Position numbers and translations under genes: made by a program. Of a stretch of DNA of 64,000 nucleotides, positions 21,895 to 30,034 are shown piece by piece; the stretch's first letter is position 1; every line of letters starts with the position of its first letter. The DNA comes from Streptomyces aureus (GTDB lineage: Bacteria > Actinomycetota > Actinomycetes > Streptomycetales > Streptomycetaceae): contig NZ_JNZD01000003.1 in NCBI RefSeq assembly GCF_000725495.1, positions 62,001 through 126,000 on the forward strand, given 5' to 3'. Below the pieces are notes generated by a model. That model made no database searches. It saw only the letters and a list, made by a program, of their open reading frames with translations, and was not told the DNA's origin.

Positions 21895-21938
21895 CAGCAG
21901 AGGGCCCGCTCCGGGTGGCTGGAGCGGGCCCTCTGCTG
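21895..21938 (+). terminator. 18-bp stem-loop, GCAGAGGGCCCG family (copy 2)
   Basis: Perfect arms 21895-21912 and 21921-21938 with an 8-nt loop, 12 bases after the stop at 21882. The base of the stem is the same as in copy 1 at 21383. Confidence 0.85.
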
Positions 21939-22055
21939 TGCGCGTCCAATACCGGACCGCAACCCGTTCGGGTCACAGAAACCCCACACTGCCCTTATGT
22001 CGCCCTCACAACGGCTACATTCGCCCCGCAGAAATCCGCACCAAGGGGGGCAATC

Positions 22056-22559
22056 ATGAGCCAGCAGTACACCCAGCAGCCCGGAGGGGGCGCACCCGCC
22101 CCGCCGCCGCCGAAGAAGCGCGGCCTGGGCAAGAAGGTCGGCCTCGGATGCTTCGGCATCGTCGGCCTGATCATCGTCATCGCGGTCGCTGCCTCAGGCG
22201 GCTCCAACGGCAAGTCCGATGGGTCTTCCAAGAAGTCCGGCAGTGACGCGAAGGGCGCCAGCTCGACCGCCGTGTTCAAGGTCTGGGGCACCGCACCGGA
22301 CGGCCAGCTCGGATCGCTCGACATCACCTATGGCAGCGACTCCGACACCCGGAAGGGCCACTGGAAGAACGGCTTCACCGAGAAGCTGCCCGTGGACAAG
22401 GACGCTATGTACTACTCGGTGACCGCGCAGCTCCAGGGCTCGGGAGACATCAACTGCTCGGTCACCATCGGCGGGAAGACGAAGTCCGGGCACGCGTCGG
22501 GCGGCTACAACATCTGCTCGGCACAGTTGAACGGTCTCGGTGGCGGCTGGGAAGGCTGA
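22056..22559 (+). CDS. MmpS-like membrane-anchored protein
   Basis: 167 residues, ATG 22056 after AAGGGGGGCAATC. A Gly/Pro-rich cytoplasmic start, Lys/Arg stretch (PPPPKKRGLGKKVG) and one membrane helix (CFGIVGLIIVIAVAAS) precede a Ser/Lys linker. The exported C-terminal domain has the MmpS-type pattern: YSVTAQLQGSGDINCSVTI followed by a GGYNIC strand. Monocistronic between terminators. Such proteins can act at the envelope; a superinfection-exclusion role is a guess. Confidence 0.72.
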   Translation: MSQQYTQQPGGGAPAPPPPKKRGLGKKVGLGCFGIVGLIIVIAVAASGGSNGKSDGSSKKSGSDAKGASSTAVFKVWGTAPDGQLGSLDITYGSDSDTRKGHWKNGFTEKLPVDKDAMYYSVTAQLQGSGDINCSVTIGGKTKSGHASGGYNICSAQLNGLGGGWEG

Positions 22560-22570
22560 TCCACAGGCGG

Positions 22571-22600
22571 CGGCCCCACTCGGATCTCCGGGCGGGGCCG
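22571..22600 (+). terminator. terminator after the MmpS-like gene
   Basis: Arms cggcccc/ggggccg with a 16-nt loop that can extend the pairing, followed by TTTGTG; 11 bases after the stop at 22559. Confidence 0.65.
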
Positions 22601-22672
22601 TTTGTGCTGTCGGACTCCCCCCCGAGTGCTGTTGTCGGCCGAGTGGCCAGTTGCCGCGCGCATACTGGCGGA

Positions 22673-23155
22673 ATGACCGACACGCACGTCCGGCTCCCCG
22701 GCGCCACGGTCCAGGCCATCAGCGATCAACTCGAAGGACGCGGCTGGGATCCGGAGTACGTCACCGACGTCGAGATCAAGATGACGTTCCCGGACCCAAG
22801 CACGGGTTTCGCGATGCAGTTCTCCGAGTTCTGGCTGTCTTGGCGGCTGGTCGACGGACGGCTGGCATTCGGGGTGGGCGACGACTATGGAGCCCCCGAG
22901 CGCACGCGCCTGGACTGGCGTACCCGCCTTGACGTCGAAGCCGACACGTCTGCCCAAGCTGTGGCGCTGGCAGCGGACCGGGCGATGCACTGGCTGTGGC
23001 ACTGTGACGAACGGGACGCCCTTCGGGAGTTGCACGACAAGATCAGGCTGCTCGGCGCCATGGAGACGAGGATGAAGGAGCTGGGGCGCCGGCTGATGGT
23101 CACACCGGGGATGGTCCGGGACGCTCTCAAGCCGAGCGGGAGTTGGACGCCGTGA
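22673..23155 (+). CDS. hypothetical protein (160 aa)
   Basis: ATG 22673 directly follows a GGCGGA leader. Alpha/beta N-terminal domain with FAMQFSEFWLSWRLVDGRLAFGVGDDYGAPE, then a His/Trp helix (AADRAMHWLWHCDERDALRELHDKIRLLGAMETRMKELGRRL). Could be a small nucleic-acid- or protein-binding factor. The stop overlaps the next GTG. Confidence 0.72.
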   Translation: MTDTHVRLPGATVQAISDQLEGRGWDPEYVTDVEIKMTFPDPSTGFAMQFSEFWLSWRLVDGRLAFGVGDDYGAPERTRLDWRTRLDVEADTSAQAVALAADRAMHWLWHCDERDALRELHDKIRLLGAMETRMKELGRRLMVTPGMVRDALKPSGSWTP

Positions 23156-23580
23156 CCGATCTTGAGCGGATGGCGGTGTGGCTTCGGGATGTGATGGACG
23201 CTGCCGAGCTGGCCGCGCAGAAAGCAGCCGAGGTCTGTGGCTGCCACCCGCCCGCACCCTCGTGGTCCTTCCGCGACGGCGACGAACCGACCGACGGGCG
23301 GATCCTCGTCGTCGATGACCCGCACCCTCGCCCGAAGCGGAAGATCGGGCGACGCTGGAACACCTCATACGAGGGCCTGTTCATGGCCCAGCACATCGTC
23401 CGCCACGACCCGGCCGCCGTGCTGCGCCGGATCGCCGCCGACCGGATGATGCTCGCCGACCTGGAGCGCATCACCAAGGGCGACTACATCGACGACGGCG
23501 AACTGCCGCTCGCAGAGCACGTTATCCGCAGGCTCGCCGAGGGGTACGGCTGGCCCACCGCCACGGAGGTGTCGACGTGA
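23152..23580 (+). CDS. DUF6221 family protein (copy 2)
   Basis: 142 residues from GTG 23152 (GTGA overlap). The N-terminal helix MTDLERMAVWLRDVMDAAE and the signature AQHIVRHDPAAVLRRIAADRMMLADLERI define DUF6221. The family's C-terminal block (LAEHVIRRLAEGYGWP) is complete here, unlike copy 1 at 12214, which ends in a Cys motif. The two copies are transcribed in opposite directions under different regulators. Confidence 0.88.
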   Translation: MTDLERMAVWLRDVMDAAELAAQKAAEVCGCHPPAPSWSFRDGDEPTDGRILVVDDPHPRPKRKIGRRWNTSYEGLFMAQHIVRHDPAAVLRRIAADRMMLADLERITKGDYIDDGELPLAEHVIRRLAEGYGWPTATEVST

Positions 23581-24086
23581 CCAACGACCCCACCTCGCCG
23601 ATCGATGACCTGCCGCAGCTCGCCGCGTCGAGCACAAGCCTTCGGTTGCAGCGCCTCGCCGAAGAGGGGGGCGTGCTGGGCCGGCTGATCGCCTGGGATC
23701 CGTTCGGAGTAGCGAAGGCCGCTGCGGCGCGCCACGTCGAAGGCCTCCGCGATCAAGCCGCCCTCGCCGAGTATGGGCTCCTGGCGGGCGCTCTCGGAGC
23801 CACCCGGGAGACGTCGTACAAGATCCTGCGCATGGCGCAGCACGACGTCGCTCTCACGTACGGCTACCGAGAAGCCGGACAGTCACCCACGATCCTCGAG
23901 ATCGAGCACGCCACCGAGCTGCTCCGGGGCTTGATGTCGGGTATCGGGGTCCCCATGACTGTCCGTGAGGTCGAGGCCCGGAGGCGTAGCCAGTTGGAGC
24001 GGCTGTCGGCCCGCGTCACCGTGACCCTGGCGCGCGTACGGCCGCCTCGCTGTGGCTGCCCGAGACGGGAAGCGCCAGACGTGTAA
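23577..24086 (+). CDS. hypothetical helical protein (169 aa)
   Basis: GTG/ATGA-type overlap with DUF6221 copy 2 at 23577. It is helical with Arg/Leu repeats: LRLQRLAEEGGVLGRLIAWDPFGVAKAAAARHVEGLRDQAAL, then TELLRGLMSGIGVPMTVREVEARRRSQLERL. The last 20 residues are basic with CGC-type cysteines. Its stop codon abuts the palindrome at 24086. No named family. Confidence 0.7.
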   Translation: MTNDPTSPIDDLPQLAASSTSLRLQRLAEEGGVLGRLIAWDPFGVAKAAAARHVEGLRDQAALAEYGLLAGALGATRETSYKILRMAQHDVALTYGYREAGQSPTILEIEHATELLRGLMSGIGVPMTVREVEARRRSQLERLSARVTVTLARVRPPRCGCPRREAPDV

Positions 24087-24107
24087 CTGACTGTCCATTC
24101 AGTCAGT
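24086..24107. promoter_or_regulatory. TetR-type palindrome ACTGACTG-N6-CAGTCAGT
   Basis: Perfect 8-bp arms with spacer tccatt, the layout of TetR-family operators. It lies 64 bases before the ATG at 24171. No TetR gene is visible in the window, so the regulator would be elsewhere in the element or host. Confidence 0.65.
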
Positions 24108-24170
24108 AGGTGGAGCAGGTGACGGTGCACAATTGGGCTCAACACCCTCACGCACCACGGGAGGCCCGCC

Positions 24171-24881
24171 ATGCCCACTCCCTGTCCTGGCTCGTGCAAC
24201 AACGCCTGGCGCCGTGCCGGGAACGAACTCGCCACCACCGACACCCTGCACGACATCCCCGCCACCTGGGGCCAGCCCGTCCACTGCGAACGCTGCACCA
24301 CCCGAACCCGCGCGCAACTCGCCGAGCTCCCCGAGCTCGTCGCCGCAATCAGCCTCGAAGCCCTCTACGGCACCGCCCCGAAGACCACCGGCACCATCGG
24401 CCGCGCTACCGTCGCCACCTGGCCCGGCCAAGCCGCCCGCATCCTCACCGACCACATCGCCGGCGGACTCCTCGCCCTCGAAGACGACATCCGCGAACTC
24501 CGCCGTTTCCGGCACCGCCCCGGCCGCGGCACTGAGGGCCACGGGGTCACAGGCTCAACCCGGTTCCTGGCCTCGCACCTGACGTGGGCTCTGACGGAAC
24601 ACCCGCTCGCCCATGAGACCCACGACAGGTTGTCCGGGAACCCGGCCTCCCAGATCCAGGGCTGGCACCGCGCGGCCGAGCGATTCACCCGGCGCGATCC
24701 CCGGCTGGAACACCATCGGGTGCCGTGTCCGCGCTGCGATCTGCTGACCCTGTACCGGGCCGACGGCGACGATTACATCGAATGCCGAAACATCAACTGC
24801 GCGCTGCTTCTGACGCCTTCGGAGTTTCACGGGCACGTCAAGGAAGTGGCCTCTGAATGCCAGGTTGTGGGAGTGGGTTGA
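24171..24881 (+). CDS. hypothetical zinc-binding phage protein (236 aa)
   Basis: ATG 24171 after GGGAGGCCCGCC. Starts with C-x3-C (MPTPCPGSCNNAWRRA), then HCERCTTRTRAQLAELPEL, so the N-terminus could hold one zinc. A helical centre follows, and a second ribbon near the C-terminus has CPRC-x17-ECRNINC. The layout (two zinc modules around a helical core) recurs in Streptomyces phage proteins that sit just upstream of the late genes. Possibly a DNA-binding regulator, controlled through the palindrome at 24086. Confidence 0.75.
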   Translation: MPTPCPGSCNNAWRRAGNELATTDTLHDIPATWGQPVHCERCTTRTRAQLAELPELVAAISLEALYGTAPKTTGTIGRATVATWPGQAARILTDHIAGGLLALEDDIRELRRFRHRPGRGTEGHGVTGSTRFLASHLTWALTEHPLAHETHDRLSGNPASQIQGWHRAAERFTRRDPRLEHHRVPCPRCDLLTLYRADGDDYIECRNINCALLLTPSEFHGHVKEVASECQVVGVG

Positions 24882-24929
24882 CCATGGAGTCGCGTTACGC
24901 GTAACTTCAGTTCCGGACAGGTATGTCCG
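24878..24929 (+). promoter_or_regulatory. candidate late promoter with two palindromes
   Basis: TTGACC (24878-24883) and TAACTT (24902-24907) are 18 bases apart. The perfect 12-bp palindrome GTTACGCGTAAC (24894-24905) overlaps the -10, and CGGACA-N4-TGTCCG follows at 24914-24929. It sits at the start of the structural region. Confidence 0.4.
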
Positions 24930-24994
24930 TTGATCCTCGGCCCCGGAGTCCTCGACTTCGGGGCTTTCGCGTATGTCCCCTACGGGAGGCTGCT

Positions 24995-25219
24995 GTGGTC
25001 GACTTCGACGGCGATCTCCAGGCGACGCTCTGGACGACGGCCGAGGCCGCTGAGGCGGCGGGTGTCGAGCCGGGCGTGATCCGGATCTGGGCGCACCGGG
25101 GGCACCTCCGGCGGGCGAACTCGGAGAAGTGCCGGACGCCGAAGTACCGCGCGATCGACGTGGTGAAGGCGGAGCAGGCGACGAGGTCGAGGGCCCGGCG
25201 GTCGTACGCGACCGTCTGA
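24995..25219 (+). CDS. small MerR/excisionase-like DNA-binding protein
   Basis: 74 residues from GTG 24995 with GGGAGG 8 bases upstream. WTTAEAAEAAGVEPGVIRIWAHRGHLRRANSEKCRTPKYRAIDVVKAEQATRSRARR is a winged HTH of the MerR/Xis kind: HTH, W-x-x-R-G wing and a basic tail. In actinophages such proteins lie at the left edge of the packaging and structural genes and may bind near cos/pac, or act as excisionase or late regulator. Confidence 0.8.
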   Translation: MVDFDGDLQATLWTTAEAAEAAGVEPGVIRIWAHRGHLRRANSEKCRTPKYRAIDVVKAEQATRSRARRSYATV

Positions 25220-25299
25220 GCAGCCGCAGCTGAACTTCCGCCGCCGGTCGGGCTGTGAGGGTTCCGGCCGACGGCGGATCACCACCGCCCCCACTGGCC

Positions 25300-25340
25300 G
25301 GGCCCTGGCTTCGCCGACCTGAACGGCAGAGCCAGGGCCC
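25300..25340. terminator. stem-loop between convergent genes
   Basis: Arms gggccctggct/agccagggccc with a 19-nt loop, between the stop at 25219 (+) and the end of the leftward gene at 25353. Confidence 0.7.
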
Positions 25341-25352
25341 AACCCCGGTCAA

Positions 25353-25508
25353 CTACCCCATGGCCGCGCCGATCGCGTACCCGACCAGGCTCACCGCCAC
25401 CACGGACAGACCCAGCGCGGCCCCCTGCTGCTTAGCGACCTTGCCCAGGTACGCCTGGCCCGCCATCGCCGCCACCATCACGATGATGGCCTTCTGCTTC
25501 TTCGACAT
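25353..25508 (-). CDS. small hydrophobic protein (51 aa) encoded on the opposite strand
   Basis: Reading leftward from ATG 25508, preceded by AAAGGAGGTGAGTG, one of the strongest ribosome sites in the window. The product starts MSKKQKAIIVMVAAMAGQAY and has two hydrophobic segments (residues 7-17 and 32-50). It is the only leftward gene in the late region and has its own terminator. Type I toxin-like, antiholin-like or host-membrane-acting roles are possible. Confidence 0.75.
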   Translation of the reverse strand: MSKKQKAIIVMVAAMAGQAYLGKVAKQQGAALGLSVVAVSLVGYAIGAAMG

Positions 25509-25592
25509 GCTCACTCACCTCCTTTCAGTTGGAGCTGAGGCGAGCGTCGCACACGCCACTGACAACGGCCTCGATGAGCGGGGAGGCACCGC

Positions 25593-25784
25593 ATGGCAGA
25601 TCTCCCTCCCACACCCGCACCGGCCGGGCCTCTCACCGCGGACACGGCGCTCGGCCACGCGGCCCGGCTCCTGCTGAACGCGGAACTGATCACCGATCAG
25701 GCGCTCATGCAGCGCTACGAGAGCCTCGCCGACAGCTGGATCGCGATCGCCCGCACGCTCGACGTCCGCCAGGAGGGGCCGTGA
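25593..25784 (+). CDS. small helical protein (63 aa)
   Basis: ATG 25593 after GGGGAGGCACCGC. Helix-rich: ALGHAARLLLNAELITDQALMQRYESLADSWIAIARTL. The stop overlaps the next GTG. It belongs to the short gene group preceding the structural genes; no family recognised. Confidence 0.72.
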   Translation: MADLPPTPAPAGPLTADTALGHAARLLLNAELITDQALMQRYESLADSWIAIARTLDVRQEGP

Positions 25785-25999
25785 CCGAGCCGCGCGCGAA
25801 GGCCTCCCACCGGGCTGCCGAGACCGAACTCGTCATCACCCGCGCCGACGGCACCGTCATCCCCCTCGGCCGCGGCGCCTACTGGCACCGCAACCCCCTC
25901 CGCCGCCTGTGGTGGCGCCTGTGGGGTCAGCCCCGCTTCAACCGCCGCGCCCGAGCGGCCAACCGCGCGGCACGGGCCGCCGACACTCAGGAGAGGTAG
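25781..25999 (+). CDS. small basic protein (72 aa)
   Basis: GTG 25781 in a GTGA overlap. A strand pair (ETELVITRADGTVIPLGRG) and then a Trp/Arg-rich helix (YWHRNPLRRLWWRLWGQPRFNRRARAANRAARAA). The Trp/Arg part could bind membranes or DNA. It ends 2 bases before the next gene. Confidence 0.7.
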   Translation: MTEPRAKASHRAAETELVITRADGTVIPLGRGAYWHRNPLRRLWWRLWGQPRFNRRARAANRAARAADTQER

Positions 26000-26001
26000 C
26001 C

Positions 26002-26640
26002 ATGGCCACCACGGTCGCATTCACCAGCAAGGGCCGCGAGATCGTGGCCGGCCGTCTCATCGGCACCAGCCCGACCCAGGCCGAGCCGAAGAACCTTGGT
26101 TGGGGCACGGGCGCCGGCACAGCCGCCGCGACGGACGTGGCCGCTTTCACGGAGGCCGCCGAGTCCCGGGTGGCGGGCACCAGTTCGCAGGTGACGACGA
26201 CGTCCTCGAACGACACCTACCAGGTGGCTGGCACGATGACGTCGGCGTCCGGGCAGACGATCACGGAGACGTTCCTGTCGGACTCCGCGTCGAAGCCCGC
26301 GGCGACGACCGCGAACGGCGCGATCTCCTCGACGTCCTCGACCTCGATCACCGTCGCCTCGGCGTCAGGATTCCCGGGGTCCGGGAACTACAACATCCAG
26401 ATCGACTCCGAGGTTCTGCTCGTCACCGGCGGCCAGGGCACCACGACGTGGACGGTCACCCGCGGCGTCAACGGCTCGACGGCTGCCACGCACTCCAACG
26501 GCGCCGTCATCACCGGCGGGAACGCCCCCGGTTCGAGCGCGGTGACGAACGGGTCGCTGCTGATCCACGCGTCTTTCACGGGACTGGCGCTGAACACGGG
26601 CGACTCCTTGACGGCCACGACGAAGCTCAGCTTCTCCTGA
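26002..26640 (+). CDS. virion structural protein, Thr/Ser-rich beta protein
   Basis: 212 residues, ATG 26002 after CAGGAGAGGTAGCC. The start MATTVAFTSKGREIVAGRLIGTSPTQAEPKNLGWGTGAGTAAATD is usual for phage head- or tail-associated proteins. The remainder is Thr/Ser/Gly-rich beta structure (SSTSITVASASGFPGSGNYNIQIDSEVLLVTGGQGTTTWTVTRG), a common domain in phage fibres and decorations. It precedes the terminase genes, so a surface or accessory protein is likely. Confidence 0.72.
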   Translation: MATTVAFTSKGREIVAGRLIGTSPTQAEPKNLGWGTGAGTAAATDVAAFTEAAESRVAGTSSQVTTTSSNDTYQVAGTMTSASGQTITETFLSDSASKPAATTANGAISSTSSTSITVASASGFPGSGNYNIQIDSEVLLVTGGQGTTTWTVTRGVNGSTAATHSNGAVITGGNAPGSSAVTNGSLLIHASFTGLALNTGDSLTATTKLSFS

Positions 26641-26672
26641 CCCGCTGACAGCACCTGCGGGAGGAGAACGCA

Positions 26673-29255
26673 GTGTCGATCTCCGCCGTGGGCACGTTGC
26701 AAGCCAACCGCGGGACGGGCGTCACCACGCTGACCGTGTCGAGCCCCACCGTCGGCAACGCCTGGCTGCTCGCGGTCCGCGTCGCCTCCAGCTCGATCAC
26801 GGTGTCCTCCGTGTCCGGCGGCGGCCCGTCCACCTGGACCCGCATCGCCTCGGTGTCGCAGGCCGTCGTCAACGGCACCCTGGAGATCTGGCTCGGCACG
26901 ATCGCCGCAACCACCCCGACGACGATCACGGTGACGTTCAGCGGGTCCGTCGCCGCCATCAGTACCGAGCTGTGCGCCGAACAGTTCTCCAGCAGCCTCG
27001 CCAACACCGTGTGGGCAGCCGACGGCACCGGCGGCAACACCAGCGGCTCAGCCACAACGGCGATCACCTTCCCATCGCTGACCCCGAGCGCAGGCGCGCG
27101 CCTCTACTACGGGTACGCCTACGTCACGAACACCACCGTGGCGGGCTCGACTTCCGGTTTCACGTACACGGTCACCGCCGCAGGCAACGCCGTTCTCTGG
27201 AATCCCGGCGTGACCGCAGCGTCCGCCCCCACCTGCACGCAGACCCCGGCCGGCAACGTGGCCACGCTCGGCGTCCTCGTCCGAGCGAGCGGGGCCGTGA
27301 GCCTCGCCGGAGCGTCGACGGGCGGCAGCAGCATCGGCCGACAGGCCTGGCTCGCGCAAGCGGCGACCGGGACCGGCAACTCGCAGCTCGTCCGCACGGC
27401 AGCGGCACCACGGAGCGCTTCCGCAACGGCTGCAGCGAGCCTCTCGCGTACGGTCGGCCGGCCTCTGGCCGCAGCGGTCAGCACGGCGAGATCCCTCGCC
27501 GTGACGGCGGCCCGGGCGCTACTCCTGGTGGCAGCGGTTGTCGGCTCGGGCACCGTCCGGCGCGCAGTGGGCCAGAGCGCGGGCGCCGTGTCTCTCAGCG
27601 CGGCAACCGTGCGACGCGGCATCGGCCAGGCAGCCCCAGGTGCGGCGACGGGCGGCACCACGGTGAGGCGCGGTCTCGCGACAACGGCGGCGGCGAACCG
27701 GACGGCCGCGGCGGTGCTCATCCGAGGCCCGCAGGTCGCACTGACGCAGAGCGTGCACGGGACAGGGCTGCTGGCACGGATGGCCGGCGTCCGGGTGACG
27801 GCTGCCGGACTCGGCGTCGGACAGGCCCGGAACGGGGTCGGCCGTACGCTGGCAACGTCGACTACCGGCGCCACTGCTCTGGCCCGTGGAACTGCTGCGG
27901 TGGCCGCTGTCGCTGCCACGGCTGCGGCGACCGTGCGGCGGGCGGCCGCTCGCGCCTATGCCGGGGCGGCTGGAGCAACGGCGGTCAGCATCGGGCAGGC
28001 GGCGCTCGGCCGGACGTACGCCGCCATCGCGAGCTCGGCTCCGGCGCTGAGCGTCGGGGCAGCCCTCTCCCGCTCGTACGCCGCCACGGCGACTGCGGTC
28101 GGCGCGGTGACACGGTCCGTCGCCCGCAGCGTCACGGTGGCCGCGACGGCCACTGCCACAGTCCTCGTCGGCTCCGTCCACCTCCTGATCCTGGCCGTGG
28201 CCAGCACGGCCGGGGCGGCGCTGATGCTCGGCCGGGCCGCGTTCCTCACGGCCCTCGCCACAACCACCGGCGCCGGTGCCCTCCGACGGACCCTCGCTCG
28301 CCCCGTCACCACCACGACGTCGGCCACGGGCAACCTCACACGCTCGGCCGCGACCGGCCTGACCGCAGGCTCGACGAGCACCAGCTCCCTCCGACGTGGC
28401 CTCGCCCGAGCCCAAGCCGCCTCGGCCACCGGCACGGCCAGCGTGCTGGTTGGTGCAGCGCTGTCGCTGATCCTCGCGGCCGCAGCGACCGCCGCCCGTA
28501 CGGTCACGATCGCCAGGGCCACGTTCCTTGCCCTTGCCACCAACGGCCTGGGCAGTGGCAGTCTCACCCGCGGGGCCCACGCCGGACTTGCTGGATCGAG
28601 TACGAGCACCAGTGGCGTCACTCGGCGTGCCGGCCTGGTCGTCTCGGCCACTGCGACGGTGTCCGGAGCACTCGGCCGGGCCCTCGCGCAGGCCATGAAC
28701 ACGGTCGCAGGCAGCTCGCGCGCCGTGGCCCGCAGCGTGGGTCGGCCGCTTGCGGCCGGAGCGGTCGCCGTCACCGGCATCGAGCTGATGCGGTCCACGC
28801 TCATCCTCATCCTGGAGACGTCCGCGACCGGCGCGGTGTCCATGCTCCGGCGCGCTGCCCTCACCCGCGCGACAGCCGCGAACTCGACGGCTGGCCTCAC
28901 CCGGGCCGCCACGCTCACCGCCCGGGCAGACGTCCTCACCGCGAGCGTGCTGCGGCGCGCCACGGGCCGCACCGTGGCCACATCGGCGACCACGGCAACC
29001 TCGGCGAGCGTGGCCCGCGGCTATGCAGCGGTCCTGGCCGCTACCGCCGTCACCGCGGTGGAGACCGTCGTCCAGACCGTCCGCGCGCTCCGGGACCTCA
29101 CCATCACGGTCACCGCCGGGCTCGCCCGCTGGTCAGTCCAAGACCTCCGGGCCCGTTGGACCGCCGAACAGGCGGGCCCGCGCTGGTCGATCCGGGAGCC
29201 GGCCGCGCGCTGGCGGGCATGGCTGAGTGGCGGCCGCTGGCGAACGTGGTTCTAG
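26673..29255 (+). CDS. giant Ala/Thr/Arg repeat protein, probable virion accessory or fibre
   Basis: 860 residues from GTG 26673 with GGGAGGAG upstream. Residues 1-210 form a beta-rich domain typical of phage surface proteins (WLLAVRVASSSITVSSVSGGG, LYYGYAYVTNTTVAGS). Residues 215-810 are about 30 imperfect units of 18-20 residues, roughly [GS]-x-[LV]-x-R-x-x-A-x-x-A-x-A-x-[ST]. Larger hydrophobic blocks (HLLILAV, LSLILAA, LILILET) recur at about residues 503, 598 and 709. The last 45 residues repeat a R-W motif (LARWSVQDLRARW, GPRWSI, ARWRAW, GRWRTW). I know no matching family. Confidence 0.75.
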   Translation: MSISAVGTLQANRGTGVTTLTVSSPTVGNAWLLAVRVASSSITVSSVSGGGPSTWTRIASVSQAVVNGTLEIWLGTIAATTPTTITVTFSGSVAAISTELCAEQFSSSLANTVWAADGTGGNTSGSATTAITFPSLTPSAGARLYYGYAYVTNTTVAGSTSGFTYTVTAAGNAVLWNPGVTAASAPTCTQTPAGNVATLGVLVRASGAVSLAGASTGGSSIGRQAWLAQAATGTGNSQLVRTAAAPRSASATAAASLSRTVGRPLAAAVSTARSLAVTAARALLLVAAVVGSGTVRRAVGQSAGAVSLSAATVRRGIGQAAPGAATGGTTVRRGLATTAAANRTAAAVLIRGPQVALTQSVHGTGLLARMAGVRVTAAGLGVGQARNGVGRTLATSTTGATALARGTAAVAAVAATAAATVRRAAARAYAGAAGATAVSIGQAALGRTYAAIASSAPALSVGAALSRSYAATATAVGAVTRSVARSVTVAATATATVLVGSVHLLILAVASTAGAALMLGRAAFLTALATTTGAGALRRTLARPVTTTTSATGNLTRSAATGLTAGSTSTSSLRRGLARAQAASATGTASVLVGAALSLILAAAATAARTVTIARATFLALATNGLGSGSLTRGAHAGLAGSSTSTSGVTRRAGLVVSATATVSGALGRALAQAMNTVAGSSRAVARSVGRPLAAGAVAVTGIELMRSTLILILETSATGAVSMLRRAALTRATAANSTAGLTRAATLTARADVLTASVLRRATGRTVATSATTATSASVARGYAAVLAATAVTAVETVVQTVRALRDLTITVTAGLARWSVQDLRARWTAEQAGPRWSIREPAARWRAWLSGGRWRTWF

Positions 29256-29268
29256 GGGAGGGGCACGG

Positions 29269-29586
29269 GTGCAAACGATCTCTGTTCAGTCCCTGGAGTA
29301 CGTGCAGGCACAGGTGACCGCCACCGTGGCAGGAGCCCCCTACAACCCGACGGTGGACGCGGTTGAGTTCGCGTTCACCAGCGGCAGCGCCCAACCCACC
29401 CAGTGGTACACGGGCAGTTGGGACACCAGCCAGCCCAACCCCGGGACGAGCGCCTACTGCGCGCAGATCCTCGTCGGCCCCAGCGGAACGGTCGAGCTGC
29501 CAGCAGGCCGCTACACCTACTGGATCAAGATCCACGACAACCCCGAGACGCCCGTTCTGCCCGTCGGACAGCTCGCGATCACCTAG
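29269..29586 (+). CDS. small Ig-like virion protein
   Basis: 105 residues from GTG 29269 (GGGGAGGGGCAC upstream). A continuous beta pattern: TISVQSLEYVQAQVTATVAGAPYNPTVDAVEFAFTSGSAQPTQWYTGSWD, ending in YWIKIHDNPETPVLPVGQLAIT. This matches small Ig/fibronectin-like phage proteins placed among structural genes. Probably decorates head or tail. Confidence 0.72.
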   Translation: MQTISVQSLEYVQAQVTATVAGAPYNPTVDAVEFAFTSGSAQPTQWYTGSWDTSQPNPGTSAYCAQILVGPSGTVELPAGRYTYWIKIHDNPETPVLPVGQLAIT

Positions 29587-29596
29587 GAGGCCTGGC

Positions 29597-30034
29597 GTGG
29601 ACGCCCTCACCCAATCCCCAGCCCCCCAACTCGCCACCCCGCCAGCGGCCGCCGCACCTGAGGGCCCGGTGTGCACGGCCTGCGGGGACGCGGCGGTCGT
29701 GCAGTGGCAGCGCCGGCCGACCGACGCCGAGGTCGCCGAGACCGTCCGTGCGGAGCAGGAGCGCCGCGACCAGGTCGTCCTCCTCTCCGATCCGCAACTC
29801 CCGGAGCCTGTGTTCGGGCCGCTGCCGTCGGCGGACGGCATGACGCGCGCCGTGTACGGGTGCGCCGCGCATGCCGTCACTCTGGACCTCGCGGCACGCG
29901 TGCACGCCAGCACGTGCACGGCCCCGGCCGAAGGCGATCTCCCGGGGTGCGGCTGCAAGCCCGAACCCGCCCCGACCGCGCCCCTGGAAGAGGCGCCCCT
30001 GCTGCCGGACCACTGGGTGACGGGCGGCAACTGA
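29597..30034 (+). CDS. Cys-rich protein before the terminase genes
   Basis: 145 residues from GTG 29597 after CTAGGAGGCCTGGC. CTACGDAAVVQWQRR at residues 26-40 is one zinc-ribbon knuckle. GCAAH and TCTAPAEGDLPGCGCKPEP supply later ligands, so a split ribbon is likely. Actinophages often encode such a protein just before the small terminase. The stop overlaps the next ATG. Confidence 0.72.
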   Translation: MDALTQSPAPQLATPPAAAAPEGPVCTACGDAAVVQWQRRPTDAEVAETVRAEQERRDQVVLLSDPQLPEPVFGPLPSADGMTRAVYGCAAHAVTLDLAARVHASTCTAPAEGDLPGCGCKPEPAPTAPLEEAPLLPDHWVTGGN

